This document shows, in pieces, positions 31,961 through 43,088 of a DNA stretch of 64,000 nt (the stretch's first letter is position 1; every line of letters begins with the position of its first letter). A program made the translations under genes and the position numbers. The notes beneath the pieces are model-generated. The model was not told the DNA's origin. It searched no databases and saw only the letters and a list, made by a program, of their open reading frames with translations. This stretch comes from Gaeumannomyces sp. JS-464 (Eukaryota; Ascomycota; Sordariomycetes; Magnaporthales; Magnaporthaceae). The stretch spans positions 3,596,001-3,660,000 of the forward strand of contig NGZR01000004.1 of assembly GCA_002197995.1 (NCBI GenBank). The letters are read 5' to 3'.

Positions 31961-32870
31961 GACCTCGACATCACCTAAGCCGACACTCTTAACCCGGACG
32001 CTGGCCTTTATTGACTGGTTGTTCCGGGGGACTGCTTCGGCCTCCTTGAGTTTGTCGCCAACGGTGAGGCGGTTACCATTGCCCTCGCGGGCTGTGGCTA
32101 CCGACCTTGGTCGTAATTGGGGGCGGCGGATCCCCTAAAAAATCGCACCGACCTCGACATCGCCTAAGCAGACTCCACTACGACGCTGGACTTTATTGAC
32201 CGGACGTCAAAGGGTTGGCTTCGGTCTTCCCTGCGGTAGTTACCGCGGCGAACCAGCTTCCATAGCCCTCGCGGGCCGTGGATACTGGGCTTGATCACCG
32301 ATAACGCGTGGCATAGGGGTGGCGGATCCCCCCAAAATCGCACCCGACCTCGACATCGCCTAAGCATACGCCACTACGACGCTGGACTTTATTGGCTGGA
32401 CGTCAAGGGGTTGGCTTCGGCCTTCCCTGTGGTTGTTACCGCGGCGAACCAGCTTCCATAACCCTCGCGGGCTGTGGATACCGGGCTTGGTCCTGGACCT
32501 CGACATCACCCAAGCCGACACTCTTAGCTCGGGCGGCTGGGCTTTATTGACCGGCTGTCTGGGGGACGCTTCGGCCTCCTTGAGGGTCACCAACGGTGAG
32601 CCCTTGCTCATTGCCGTGGCGGGCAGTGAGTTTGGGACTTGGTTCGTAACTGGAGTTGCCGGATCTCTAAAAAATCACCGCGCGGGACCTCGACATCACC
32701 ATCACGGCACAGCTACGAACGCTGGACTTTATTGGCCGGACATCAAAGGGTAGCGATACGCCCCTGCTATCAGCCGGATGGATGAGCCCTTTCTCATCGC
32801 CGTGGCGGGCCGTGAGACTGGGACTTGGTTCGTAATTGGAGTTGCCGGAATCTCTAAAAAAAAACCGCGC
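31961..32870 (+). repeat. Degenerate tandem repeat, five units with a ~190-bp main period
   Basis: The phrase gacctcgacatc begins units at 31961, 32150, 32346, 32496 and 32686 (steps of 189, 196, 150 and 190 bp). The last unit ends near 32870. Shared blocks within units are a ctttattg core about 40 bp in, a ggcttcggcctycctt-type block, a ctcgcgggctgtg block and a terminal ctctaaaaaatc or cctaaaaaatcg A-run. The units are clearly diverged, and the fourth-to-fifth step shows that one unit has lost about 40 bp. No open frame is kept between units, so this does not look like a protein repeat. Confidence 0.85.
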
Positions 32871-33865
32871 TCGGGTCACTGGAGGACACCCATCATCACA
32901 TCACATCACATCATGAGGAACACTTTACACTATCACAACACCTGGCGTCTCGACATTCGCAGCCGGCTTCGTACAAGATTTACCAAGACACCATCTCGCA
33001 GCTGGGGCTGCTTGTGGTTTGGGGCTCGCGCTTTTCTCTCCGGCTCGAAGGCCTTCGGGCACTTGGCGTACCGGGTTGTTTCTGGCAGGCAGCGTGGTCG
33101 GCGGACCACCCCCTCGCCACCCTCGGCATTCTCGACAGTTCCTGGCTCATCGTCAGAGATTCACTTCCTTCGCTTGGTCTTTAGTGATCGACGTTGGAGG
33201 GGCTCGCGCCCTCGGTGTTTCTCGAGCCTGGCACGGCCGCAGTCCAGCTTTGCTTTCAGTAGCAGACTGCTGTGGCACTTGATACCCGAGGTTATTTATA
33301 TGGGGCGGCTGTTCCCCTAAGACAAAACCCGCCGGCCCCGGCCGTTTATTCGATCTGATTGTTTTTTTTTTCTTTCCCACATCGACCACCTTGTCAGAAT
33401 CACTTGTTGTTTCTTGTCGTTTTTGCCTTTTTTTCTGCGTTTTCGTTGTATTCGAGTTGGTGTGTTTCGCGAGAGACACATCTTTTCTTGTTTGCACGGA
33501 AGCAGTGGCTGTCGTCGTCTTCACGCAGTCCAGCATCCTGTCAGAGTCACGAGTGCGGATCCTTTCGCTTTGCGTTCGAGTATCGTTGTATTTTTTGTCA
33601 TTTGACTCTTTGCGCCTGACAGGCAAGGCACCGGTCGACCGCCCCCTCGAGCAACTTGCCCAGATCTTCATGAGCAGACCGCACAGGGACGCATATTTTT
33701 CTTTTTTTTGTGGGATTTCAGATCACCGCCTAGCTCGTTCATGTAAGGACGTATAGGCGTCGTCTCCGGCTGCACCACACCACACATTACTGTGTTGCGC
33801 CCCAAGAGACACCAGCGACTTCACCAAACCACCTCATCTTCGTTCCGACTGGGTTGACGGCCATC
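32871..33865. other. Intergenic, downstream of the tandem repeat
   Basis: No gene supported. Positions 33359-33460 are T-rich with tttttttttc runs. The part near 33865 is the 3' end of the minus-strand atg14 gene. Confidence 0.4.
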
Positions 33866-35376
33866 TCAAGTCACCGTCCAAGCATCATCTTCCAGCAACT
33901 CCCAGTCCGGATTCGGAGCGTCGCTGCTCAGCTTGCTCTTCAACCTGTCCGCCAGCTTTATCGGATTCGGCAGTTTGAAGCTACGAGTGAACTCAGCGCC
34001 CTCGGCATTACCAAGAAACGAGTGCGCCGTTCCGTGAGAGAACCGACCCATCAAATGCGCGGCTGCTGCTGTCGTTGCACCACCAAACTTGTCGTTCTCA
34101 CCATCACTCGGAACAGGCGAGGCCGACGAGACCGGAAAGACTCGTCCGGCCTGGCCCGAATGCAACTGGTTCGCAATCAGCAAATTGTACAGGTTGCGCC
34201 CCATGTTGCACACGTCCTCATACGAGCTTCTGTCGCCGATCGGAACGCCTTGGGTGCAACAGGCCCAGGCGATGTCGTAGGCAAGAAGTGCGACGCCCTC
34301 GATGAACAAAGCATACGTCGACGGGCTGTCCTTGGCTAGCACCGACAACGGCTTGTCAACGTACAGAGGACGTGCTCGCGGAAGACCTTGTTGCCGCTCG
34401 CGATCTCCAGACTCAGATGGGATCTGCGGATGCAGGGCCAGCACGCCGAAGGATGGGTCCCTGGGCTGCTGCGAATAAGACGAAGCCAGCGAGAAGATTG
34501 TCGGCCGCGGATAGTCGCGATGCGGGAGCGTGATCTCGGCCGGCAGTCGGATCGCCAAGTAGCTCGACGCCAACACCAAGATGTGCGTCATGTGAGCCAG
34601 GCTAGTCGAGATGACTTCAGGCGAGGCGCCTACAAGCAACACAAGCAAGACGGCCTTCGTCAGCAAGTCATTCACACACACGAGAAAGTCGAGAGTCAAA
34701 GACACCATCAAGTCCAAGTCCAAGACCAAGAAGACCACACGCACGCAAGACAGGTAGAGTCACACTTACTGCTCATCGAGTGCAGGTCGACAATCTCGAC
34801 GCCACCAATCTCGTACCTGACCGAGCCGCCCTTCTTCTGCCGACGCAGTCCATACAAACGGGCAGCCTCGATGCAGAGAAAGGCGCGGTGAGTCGCAATG
34901 CCTTCATGGTTCTGGTCCCAGTTCGCCTTGGCCACCATGATCGACCTCTCCACATTCTGCTGGAGGTCGACGCGTCTCGCTGCAACACCATGTGAGACCG
35001 AGGCGAGATCGTCCTTGCGCCTTGAGATCGCCTTCTTCCGCCGCTCGACATCCTTCTTCGCGGCGTCGATCTCGAGCCTCAGACGGTCAGCCTGCGCAAT
35101 GATATCATTCGTCCTGTCAACCGCCTGGCGCTGCTCTGAAAGCCATTCCTCGGCGCGGACCAAGTGGGGAGCTTGGTTCCGCGTTGACATGGCCGACGAC
35201 ATAGTGTCTGGGTGGGAAAGGAGCGCAGACACTTCATTCTCGAGCTTGCCACTGTCCATCAACAAGTGAGCCTGTGCCAGTCGTCCCTCGTACAAACGAT
35301 TGCGAGCATCGACGGGGCACAAGAACGGCAAGCGCTGGGGGTGGTGCTGGCGGCCGCAGATGTCGCACGCCAACAT
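33866..35376 (-). CDS. atg14: Autophagy protein Atg14 (PI3-kinase complex I subunit, Barkor/UVRAG type)
   Basis: Atg14 targets the Vps34-Vps15-Atg6 PI3-kinase to the autophagosome formation site. Exons are 35376-34770 and 34629-33866, with a 140-bp GTAAGT intron, giving 456 residues. The N-terminus carries the family cysteine motif (MLACDICGRQ, then FLCPVDARNRLYEGR). A coiled coil of about 150 residues follows (AEEWLSEQRQAVD through SRRKDDLASV). The C-terminal half has the conserved IGGVEIVDLHSM, LAHMTHILVLASSYLAIRLP and LPHRDYPRPTIF blocks, and ends WELLEDDAWTVT. The frame is clean. The start at 35376 places the cysteine motif at residue 4, as in homologues. Confidence 0.9.
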
Positions 35377-36971
35377 CTTTGCAACGACAGACAAGATGCG
35401 GTCGCCAAACACACTGACGCACACCACACCAAGACGAGATCGATGGAGCCACTCAAGATACTCCAATCCAATCCAATCCAATCCAACGGATCGATCTTTG
35501 GTTGTCGGAGAGGCGCAAGCAGGTTGTCTCGCAGCGGAATGGGAGCCACAAACAAGAAGCAAGAACCAAACCAGATGTTTCACTAGATGTTTGTTGGTCG
35601 AGGAAAAGACCGTGGGAGCCGTCTTGACTTGACTTGATTCCGCTGCGGGCGCCTGTGCGCGCGAGCCTTTTGGTCTGTTTGGGAGCAGATTAGACCTGGG
35701 GCGCCTCTAATGATGGGCTCGACTCTCACTCTCTCTGACTTTGTGCAGCGCCAGCACACCACCAGCAATCGAGACGCACACCAAGAAGGAAAACTAAACA
35801 ACTAACCCAGCAGGGCGGACGGCAACGCAGATGCTTGCGAGGACGGGGACGGCGGGCGACTCTGATCTCAATCAACTCGACAAACGACAACGTCAGTCGG
35901 CGACCTGAAGACGACTGCCGTGGGGAACAATCAATCTTATCCTAGCATGCCAGCAGTTGGAGGCTTCCGCGAGCTCCAGGCGTGCAGGACCACTGCGGCA
36001 CAGTCATATGATCGCCAGAGTCAGCCACCGACCAAACCAATCCAATCACACCTGCCCCGTCCTCGGCAACCAAAGCATCTGCAGGCCTGATCCACCGTCC
36101 ACCATCCACCCGGACCACAGGCCACCAGCGGCAAGAACGCGAACACGGCGCTGCAGACGCGCACCTGATTGAAATCAATTGATCCAGTCACCAGTCTGCA
36201 CCTCCAGAACGACACTCATTGGAAGTTGGGCATCCATACACACGCCTTGCGTGAGCACCCCAACTACAGCAGCAGCAGTGCACACACAGGTATAAACCCG
36301 CGGGCTCGGGCTGTTCTGGCGAGTTCGGGAGCGCTCCGCCCGGTTCGGCTTCTTGCTCCGGTTTTGTGTCTGGCCGTGCATCTGCTTGCTTGCTTTCCAT
36401 CTGTCGCTTTCAGTTCACACCAGTCTCATTGGAACCATCCAAGTCTACATCCAAGCCTGCCATCCATTCTGAATGAGGCAGGCACTCGAGACTTCGTGCC
36501 TGCTCAATCATCCACCAAACCCTCAGTTGTGATTGAGCTTTGCACCTGCCGCAAAACTTTGCCTGCCGTCCGCCCTGCTGGGACCCTCCACCACCATCAC
36601 CACCACCTGCCAGCGATCCTGACGTACCACCCACCACTACTAACCTAGCCGCTAGCCCTCTGCCCATTCTGCCCTGTCTCTCTTCCTCGCTCGTTGCACC
36701 ACCAGAAAACCACCACACCAGATCAGATCACACAACAAATTCCATCCTTGAGCCGACGAAGCCATTCCGGCTCAGGACGGTGCCCACAAATCTCTACAAA
36801 CACACAAACAAACAACCACGCGCGTCAACAGGCTGTCACTGAGCGCCTGACTACCACTACCACTACTAGACGCCAAGGGCACCAGTGATCTTGATCAAAC
36901 CACACAAGAGCTCGCCTCGCACTCACCAAAGCCAGCCAGCCATCTCCACAACCAAAACAACAAGGCGAATT
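35377..36971. other. Divergent promoter region, atg14 (minus) / small gene (plus)
   Basis: No gene supported. Contains the CCAAT array listed separately, two more CCAAT boxes at 36037-36046 and, just before 36972, a CA-rich leader. Confidence 0.45.
35463..35487 (+). promoter_or_regulatory. Tandem CCAAT array upstream of atg14
   Basis: Four CCAAT pentamers head to tail at 35463, 35468, 35473 and 35478, then a degenerate CCAAC. It lies about 87-111 bp upstream of the atg14 ATG, so on that gene's strand it reads ATTGG. CCAAT is the binding core of the fungal Hap/CBC complex, but the 5-bp spacing may be too tight for several complexes. It may also be a simple microsatellite. Confidence 0.5.
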
Positions 36972-37617
36972 ATGGCGAGCTCATCCCGTCTGTCACCATT
37001 CGAGAACCAACCAACCACCACTCAGCTGGCTGAATCTCCCATCATCAACCCGGAGCAGCCCCAGGGAACACAGGTCCCGGCTGAAGATCTCATGGTGACA
37101 GACAGCAACAGCGAGCGACAGAGAGACAGTTCGCGCTCCGAGGTCAGAACACCGGAGCTGCAGACCACCACATCTACCACCACCACCACAAACACCAACC
37201 AGAGGGCTAGCGGCAGTCTCGCCGGCCAAGAGGGCCTGCCAACTAGCCCCGGACAGATCCCCAGCTTCGATTGGGAAGAGTTCGAGGCGCTCTACGAGCA
37301 GGCCCTCGCCAAGGCTAACGAGCAAGAGCGGGAGCTTCTGCACGAGTTTGACACTCTCATCAAGTACTTCAACGTCTGGGCCTCGGCTGCCTCGACACAC
37401 GACAACGAGAGAGCTGTCAAACGTTTGCAGACCCGCGAGCGGTACGTCAGGATCGCTGAGCAGAGCTTGTCTCAGAGGAAGCAGCATCGTAAGTTTCACC
37501 TCACCTCTGATTCCTTGTCTCTGCTTCGGACCTACTGACCTGTTGACGACATGGCGACCAGTGACCGAGGTGGTTCGTGCTTTCCAAAGCGCCCTCGCAC
37601 TTCTCAGCCAGAACTAG
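36972..37617 (+). CDS. Small helical protein of unknown function
   Basis: Exons are 36972-37488 and 37562-37617 (GTAAGT intron, 73 bp), giving 190 residues. The first about 95 residues are polar and disordered, with a Thr-rich run. The C-terminal half is strongly helical and charged: SFDWEEFEALYEQALAKANE, then LIKYFNVWASAASTHDNERA, VKRLQTRERYVRIAEQSL and LTEVVRAFQSALALLS. The helical half has the look of a conserved fungal domain, but I cannot name it. There is no signal peptide or membrane segment. The next gene starts only 182 bp downstream on the same strand. Confidence 0.72.
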
Positions 37618-37799
37618 CTAGCTCGCTGCTCAAACCTGGTGGATTCCAACCTCATCTGCACCAACCAACTGGCTGGCGGTGCTCGAAGGACCACCGGGAT
37701 CCAAGAGGACGAGCAACTCATCCACTACAACGCTCACCTCACCTTGCCTCACAAAACAAACCCACCACAGAAAAACAAACAAACACAGGCAGAATCCAC

Positions 37800-38492
37800 A
37801 TGAGCAGCGAGCTAGCAGTCGGCAATATGACACCGCCTCGGTCAGAAGCGGCTGCAAGCCTCTCGAGACAAGCACAGCAACCGCCAATCATTACGCAGGT
37901 AAGGTTCTTCCCTCATGGCACATCTCCTACAAACGCCGGAGATTTTTGAGAATGCAAATCGCTGACATTGCTCGAACTGTTCAAGGTCGACCTTGTCGCC
38001 TTCCACCGCAGGCACTTCTCCGGAACCGCCCTAGACCATTTCTCTTCGCACTTCATGCCACCCTGCCAACAAACCACGCAGGAAGAGGCAGAGGACGATG
38101 GTCTCGGCTACTACGCCGACGGGGTGAAGCGCACACTCACGGATGAGCAGATCGAGATGTTCCGACACTCGGAACTCGAGGCCCTGCACAAGAAGAACAT
38201 GCACTTCCCTGCAGGGCCCTGCCTCCAAGAGACCGCATCCGCTCAATCCGGAGATGCCGCGGACTCAAACATGGAAGGTGACACTGACCTGGCTGCGGCC
38301 CCTCGCAAGAAGAAAAAGCGCGGCAAGGGAAGAAACCGCAAGCCCGAGGTCAAGGTCGACCTGCGTAAGAGAACGTGGGACGTGGTAGAAACAAGTCTCC
38401 ACAGTCTCGACTACGGCGACCAAGAGCCTCAACCGAGTGCCCCGGCAATGGGCACCTCGAAGCGTCGCCACATCTCCTACGATGATGGCTGA
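37800..38492 (+). CDS. Uncharacterised fungal protein (DUF3807-like)
   Basis: Exons are 37800-37898 and 37986-38492, giving 201 residues. The intron has donor GTAAGG, a CGCTGAC branch and acceptor TTCAAG. The join gives PPIITQVDLVAFHRRHFSG, followed by GLGYYADGVKRTLTDEQIEM and FRHSELEAL. The pattern resembles what I know as DUF3807, a fungal family of unknown function. A Lys-rich segment (RKKKKRGKGRNRK) suggests nuclear or nucleolar location and nucleic-acid contact, which is inference. The acceptor choice could be wrong by a few codons; an alternative leaves LLELFKVDL in front of the domain. Confidence 0.72.
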
Positions 38493-39056
38493 CGGGGAAA
38501 GCATTTCCATCAAGATCCATAGGTATGTCCGCGATGACGCTGCGTCTTCTCCTTCAGTCTCCCACAGCATGATGAGAACTATTTGTATCGTCATCCTTAG
38601 TCGGAAATCCGACCCTGGAGCACGCTCGGAGCATGGCAGGCTTGCTTGCCACGCAACGTGTGTGCCTCAGAGGGAGGAACATGTCGAGCTATAATCTTCT
38701 CTCTGAACGCAAAGTGGCAGCTCTCATTTGATACCTCCAGTCCTTGGCGCAGGAAACTCTTTGCTAACCAAACCACCAACCCTCTCATGGTTGTATAGAA
38801 CATGATTATTTTTACACTGAGACCACAAGGGGTGAGGAGAGGAGGAAAATGTAAACAAAAAAAATCCACGGCAGGTTGGGTGGGAGGTGGCCGCTAAGGG
38901 GTAAAATTACCGCGCGAAAAAAAACAGCCCGGGCCGCAAGGCTGCAGGTGCGGCTTCGCTGACGAGATGGATCCCTGGTCACCTCCTACCCAACTTGCCA
39001 TATGGGAGGGATGAGGGTGTGATTGTTGAAGGCGCCAGAAGTTGAGGGGCAGTTCA

Positions 39057-39204
39057 GGCCGGCGGTCGATACCCAGGCTGCATACAACTGTTCCTCGGCG
39101 GATGGAGCCTGACGATGCATGATCATCTTCATCTCTCTCCCCACTGGTCTAGATTTGGAGCAGAACTTACAGGCATCCCGGGCCGGCGGTCGATACCCAG
39201 GCTG
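39057..39204 (+). repeat. 24-bp direct repeat pair
   Basis: The same 24 bases, beginning ggccggcggtcgatacc, occur at 39057-39080 and 39181-39204, with a 124-bp offset. They frame a stretch without coding content. They could be remnants of a mobile element or of a local duplication. Confidence 0.85.
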
Positions 39205-39261
39205 ACTGAGACAGAGGTCTGAGAGGGTGCTCCGAGTCTAGACCGGTGGGAACCTCCACAT

Positions 39262-39590
39262 TTATTTCTTTTTGTCTTTTTCTTTTCCTTTCTTTTCTTT
39301 CTTTTTTTCCCTCAAAAATCAACGAGGAGGAATCGGGTAAATGGGTGAAAAGGGTTGGAAAGGGTTGGAAAGGGGAGGGAAGAGGGTGGGTGGAGGAAAG
39401 GTTGGACAGTGGAGGAAAAGCACGGCAGTGGAGGAAAAGGGCGATGGAGCAAGGCGCGGGTGGAAGAAATGGAAGCGCAAAGTCGGGCGCTGGCGGAGGA
39501 CAGGAAGCACAGAAACAAGGTGCTGGCGGAGGAGCAAGGAGCGCAGAACCAAAGGCGCTGGCGGAGGAACAAAAGATAAGGAGATTCACT
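39262..39590 (+). repeat. Pyrimidine/purine strand switch with minisatellite and G-quadruplex motif
   Basis: Positions 39262-39313 are nearly pure pyrimidine, and from about 39322 the strand becomes purine-rich. Short units repeat: ggttggaaag (39353-39373), gtggaggaaa every 19 bp (about 39390-39440) and gctggcggagga three times (about 39490-39565). At 39372-39390 GGGGAGGGAAGAGGGTGGG fits the G3+N1-7 quadruplex pattern. Confidence 0.75.
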
Positions 39591-40918
39591 GAAGGAGTGA
39601 CCAGGTGACAGCTGGAATTCTATTCCACTACGTCGGCGTCTCTGGGAGCCTCCCCGTAGGAGCAAAATACACTCTCTGCGGGCCTACAAATGATGCCTCT
39701 AGGTCTGAGATGTTCGTGATGAAGGCACCTGGGGTGTGAGTTGTGAAGCAGGGCAGTCTTGCGCAGTGTGACAGCGGCTGCTGGCTGCCTCGCTTAGATC
39801 CAAAGCAAGGTTTTGGCCAACGACGGCTATCAAGGTAGAGGACGAGTGTGGCTGAAAATCCGGATTTGTCTCGAGAATGCCTATTTGGTGAATGGCTGGT
39901 CACCTCACGGATGCAAGGTCTAGGCATTGAGCCCGGCAGCGGCTCTCGGCAGCGCACTCTTGGATGGGAAAAGTTTGGATCATGCTGGTGTAGCTGAGGC
40001 ACAGGAAATGCGCGCGCGCAGTAGCACGGCCAGAGCCATTGATGGAGCACGGCAGCAGGTAGTTCAGACGCACAGGCGGCTAGGACTGAGACGAAATAAT
40101 AATCACCGACGGTTGGGCCTTAGTCATTGCGCCGAGTCAGAGGCGTATGGAGTTTCCTGAATGTAATGTACTCTGTACCTCGCACCTCGACGGACGGGAG
40201 ACATGCAGATTGAATGAACTGGATGCTGTTCTGCGGCTGTTCTGGCGCGAGGCTGCCCTCGCTGCCCGGGTTCTGCATGCTGTCCCCTGACTCCAGGTAG
40301 TGCAGCCCCACATTTTGATTCGCTGGCTGCTGGGCCAGGGCCTGCCTGTGCAGCCATCAATCGGCATCCAAAATGATCCCTGCCCCTCACCTGGTGCCCA
40401 GGTGGGTGGGTGTCCAGACAGGCACCCAGCCAAGCGTGCACTATGCGCTGGTTGTCCGCCGCTGCGTATTACAGAGACTGTGCTCGCTTCCATGCACGGT
40501 CTGGGCCTGGCCCGGCCATATCTTTGAGACTTCTGGTACTTTATTAAACCTTTGAATCTCTTTCAGTTTTCTTTTGTCTTTATTTTCTTCAATTCCTACC
40601 TTATCACGGAGTACGGCTAGCAAGCCAGCCATCGACGTTGCCGCCTGGCACTCCTTCCTTGGCTTCAAAGAGAGGCCAGCAACGGCCTAAGCTGCTAGGG
40701 TCGCCCGCCCTCCCACCAGTCAGTCAGCCAGCCAGCCTCTCAATCCCAACGCTGCGGAGTCATCCGACCACGACCGCCCTCGACGACCGACCCAATTTCT
40801 GCCGTCTGTCCTCGGCCGAATAAAAAAAAAAAAGCCACCGCAACCACATATACCACCAGACACAGCTTGCGCGCGACGACACGGCGTCGCAGACGTCCGC
40901 TTGCCCCCCACTGCCAAA

Positions 40919-42326
40919 ATGGCGCGCGTCTACGCAGATGTCAACCAGAACATGCCCCGGAGCTACTGGGAGTATGACAGCGTCAACATCAGTGAGCCTG
41001 CTTGCGCCCCTCCCTTGCTTGCCCCTCCCTCGATTGCTTGCCGCCATCGGGCCAGGTCATCCATCTGTTTCTTCTGATTATTGCGACGGGGTTGTCTTGC
41101 TGACCGTTGGATTCGCTTTGCGCCCCTCAGGCTGGGGAGTCCTCGAGAACTACGAGGTCGTCCGCAAGATCGGTACGTCCCGCCCAAAGAGAGGAGCAGC
41201 CCCCTCGCGCGCCTGCGTGTCGGCGCGCCGCCGCCGAGCAAACCGACTGACGTCCGCGACTGCAACAGGTCGGGGCAAATACTCCGAGGTCTTCGAGGGC
41301 ATCAACGTGGTTAACTACCAGAAGTGCGTCATCAAGGTGCTGAAGCCGGTCAAGAAGAAGAAGATCAAGCGAGAGATCAAGATCCTACAGAACCTGGCCG
41401 GCGGCCCCAATGTCGTAGCCCTGCTAGACGTCGTGCGGGACCCAATGGTTCGTTGACCCTCCTCTACGCCCGCATCGCGATTCTCAGTCTGACTTGGAAG
41501 CGATGTCCCCGCAAGCAGAGCAAGACACCGTCCCTGATCTTCGAGTACATTAACAATACCGATTTCCGGACGCTGTACCCCAAGTTCAACGACATCGATG
41601 TGCGATATTACATCCTGGAGCTGCTCAAGGCGCTCGACTTCTGCCACAGCAAGGGCATCATGCACCGCGACGTCAAGCCTCATAACGTTATGATCGACCA
41701 TGAGAACCGCAAGCTGCGCCTGATCGACTGGGGCCTGGCCGAGTTCTACCACCCGGGCACCGAGTACAACGTGCGCGTGGCCTCGCGCTACTTTAAGGGC
41801 CCCGAGCTCCTGGTCGATTACCAGGAGTACGACTACTCGCTCGACATGTGGAGCCTGGGCGCCATGTTCGCCTCCATGATCTTCCGCAAGGAGCCCTTCT
41901 TCCACGGCAACAGCAACTCGGACCAGCTGGTCAAGATTGCAAAAGTGCTCGGTACCGACGACCTTTTTGACTACCTCGACAAGTACGAGATCGAGCTGGA
42001 CGCCCAGTACGACGACATCCTGGGCCGGTTTCAGAAGAAGCCGTGGCACAGCTTCGTCAACGCCGAGAACCAGAGGTTCGTCAGCAACGAGGCCATCGAC
42101 TTCCTTGACAAGCTACTTAGATATGACCACATGGTTAGTGCTCTTGCTTTCTGCTCCGTTCCTTCTGACTTGGCTGGCTGGCTGACCGAGTTGACCACAC
42201 TCTCAGGAGCGTCTCACGGCCAAGGAGGCCATGGCGCACCCTTACTTTGACCCAGTCCGCAACGAGGGCATCCTGGAGCAGCTGCTCTCGCAAGGGGGCA
42301 GCAGCACCAACTCGACAAGCGTTTAA
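40919..42326 (+). CDS. cka1: Casein kinase II catalytic subunit alpha
   Basis: CK2 alpha is an acidophilic Ser/Thr kinase. Exons are 40919-40991, 41131-41172, 41269-41447, 41519-42133 and 42207-42326, all in phase, giving 342 residues, the usual size. The N-terminus has [14 protein letters not shown]. The glycine loop is [12 protein letters not shown], and [20 protein letters not shown] carries the catalytic Lys and the CK2-specific basic cluster. [12 protein letters not shown] is the catalytic loop and IDWGLAEFY is the CK2 variant (DWG) of the DFG motif. [20 protein letters not shown] is the activation segment. The ending is [20 protein letters not shown]. There are no frame breaks. Confidence 0.96.
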
Positions 42327-43088
42327 ATATGGATTTGTTTCTATCATCACGAAGCTCATGTTCATTTTGTTTCCTGTTCTTCCCTTGTCATTCCTGCGTA
42401 ATGTTTCTCGCCGGGGACTCAAGGAGCGGAGAACTTCTTCGAGATACCCCTTCTCCTCAACGCCCTCCACCACCTATGACATGACCTATGTTTATCGCAT
42501 GGGCGTCGGCATGTTCGAATGATGCCCGGAGTCCGGTTTTGCTTTCGGTAACATGACTGATCACATGACATTGTTTTCTCCTACCTGCGATGCGATTGAT
42601 AATCTGACTCTGACTGATGCTGGCTGTCGCCTGATATTGTCTCTTTTTTTTCGCTTGCGCAAAGCTGGGCCTTGAAGGTGCCTAGGAAACATGGAGGGCG
42701 TAGGCCTCTCGGAAGCCTGGACCTATCTGCGGGAGAGTAGACGTCTGTGCTTGTGTGAATAGTCTGGGAGCACTCCAGGCGCAAAATGCGCATACCGCAT
42801 AGCCTTGGAAGTGGGAGTGCTCAGATGGGGTAGAAGGGTAGGTAGTTCATGCCGGCTCCCGCTTGGTGGATAGTGGCACCTCATCGTAGCTCCGAACCCC
42901 GATTCGTACCGAGCATTTTCACAAGTACCTGGGTGGTCACCAGCCTCCAAGGGAGCATACCAGTCCAGGGAGTAAGAGTGATTTGGCTGACCTCCCGCAA
43001 AACGATTACTAGACGTGTAGTTATGTGTGTATATATACTATCGTAGTATCTACAGGCAAGCCGTTCCGAGCGCGAGCAGGTAGCTCCG
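42327..43088. other. Convergent intergenic stretch, cka1 / scm3
   Basis: 3' untranslated regions of both genes. No other feature seen. Confidence 0.45.

Larger units (their letters stand above)
38493..40918. other. Intergenic region with repeats
   Basis: Contains the 24-bp direct repeat and the minisatellite listed separately, plus the cka1 promoter. Open frames at 39.2-39.6 kb arise from the purine-rich minisatellite. No gene supported. Confidence 0.45.

Noticed and set aside
32360..32753. Open frames inside the 190-bp tandem repeat as a repeat protein
   Set aside because: The unit length changes by 150-196 bp and stops fall at different places in each unit, so no frame is maintained between units.
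35463..35487. CCAAT array as a telomere-like or satellite sequence
   Set aside because: Only four perfect units and no wider tandem structure.
39246..39608. 120-codon plus-strand frame as a repeat protein
   Set aside because: The frame is a by-product of the purine-rich minisatellite; all three plus frames are open and the start lies in a pyrimidine tract.
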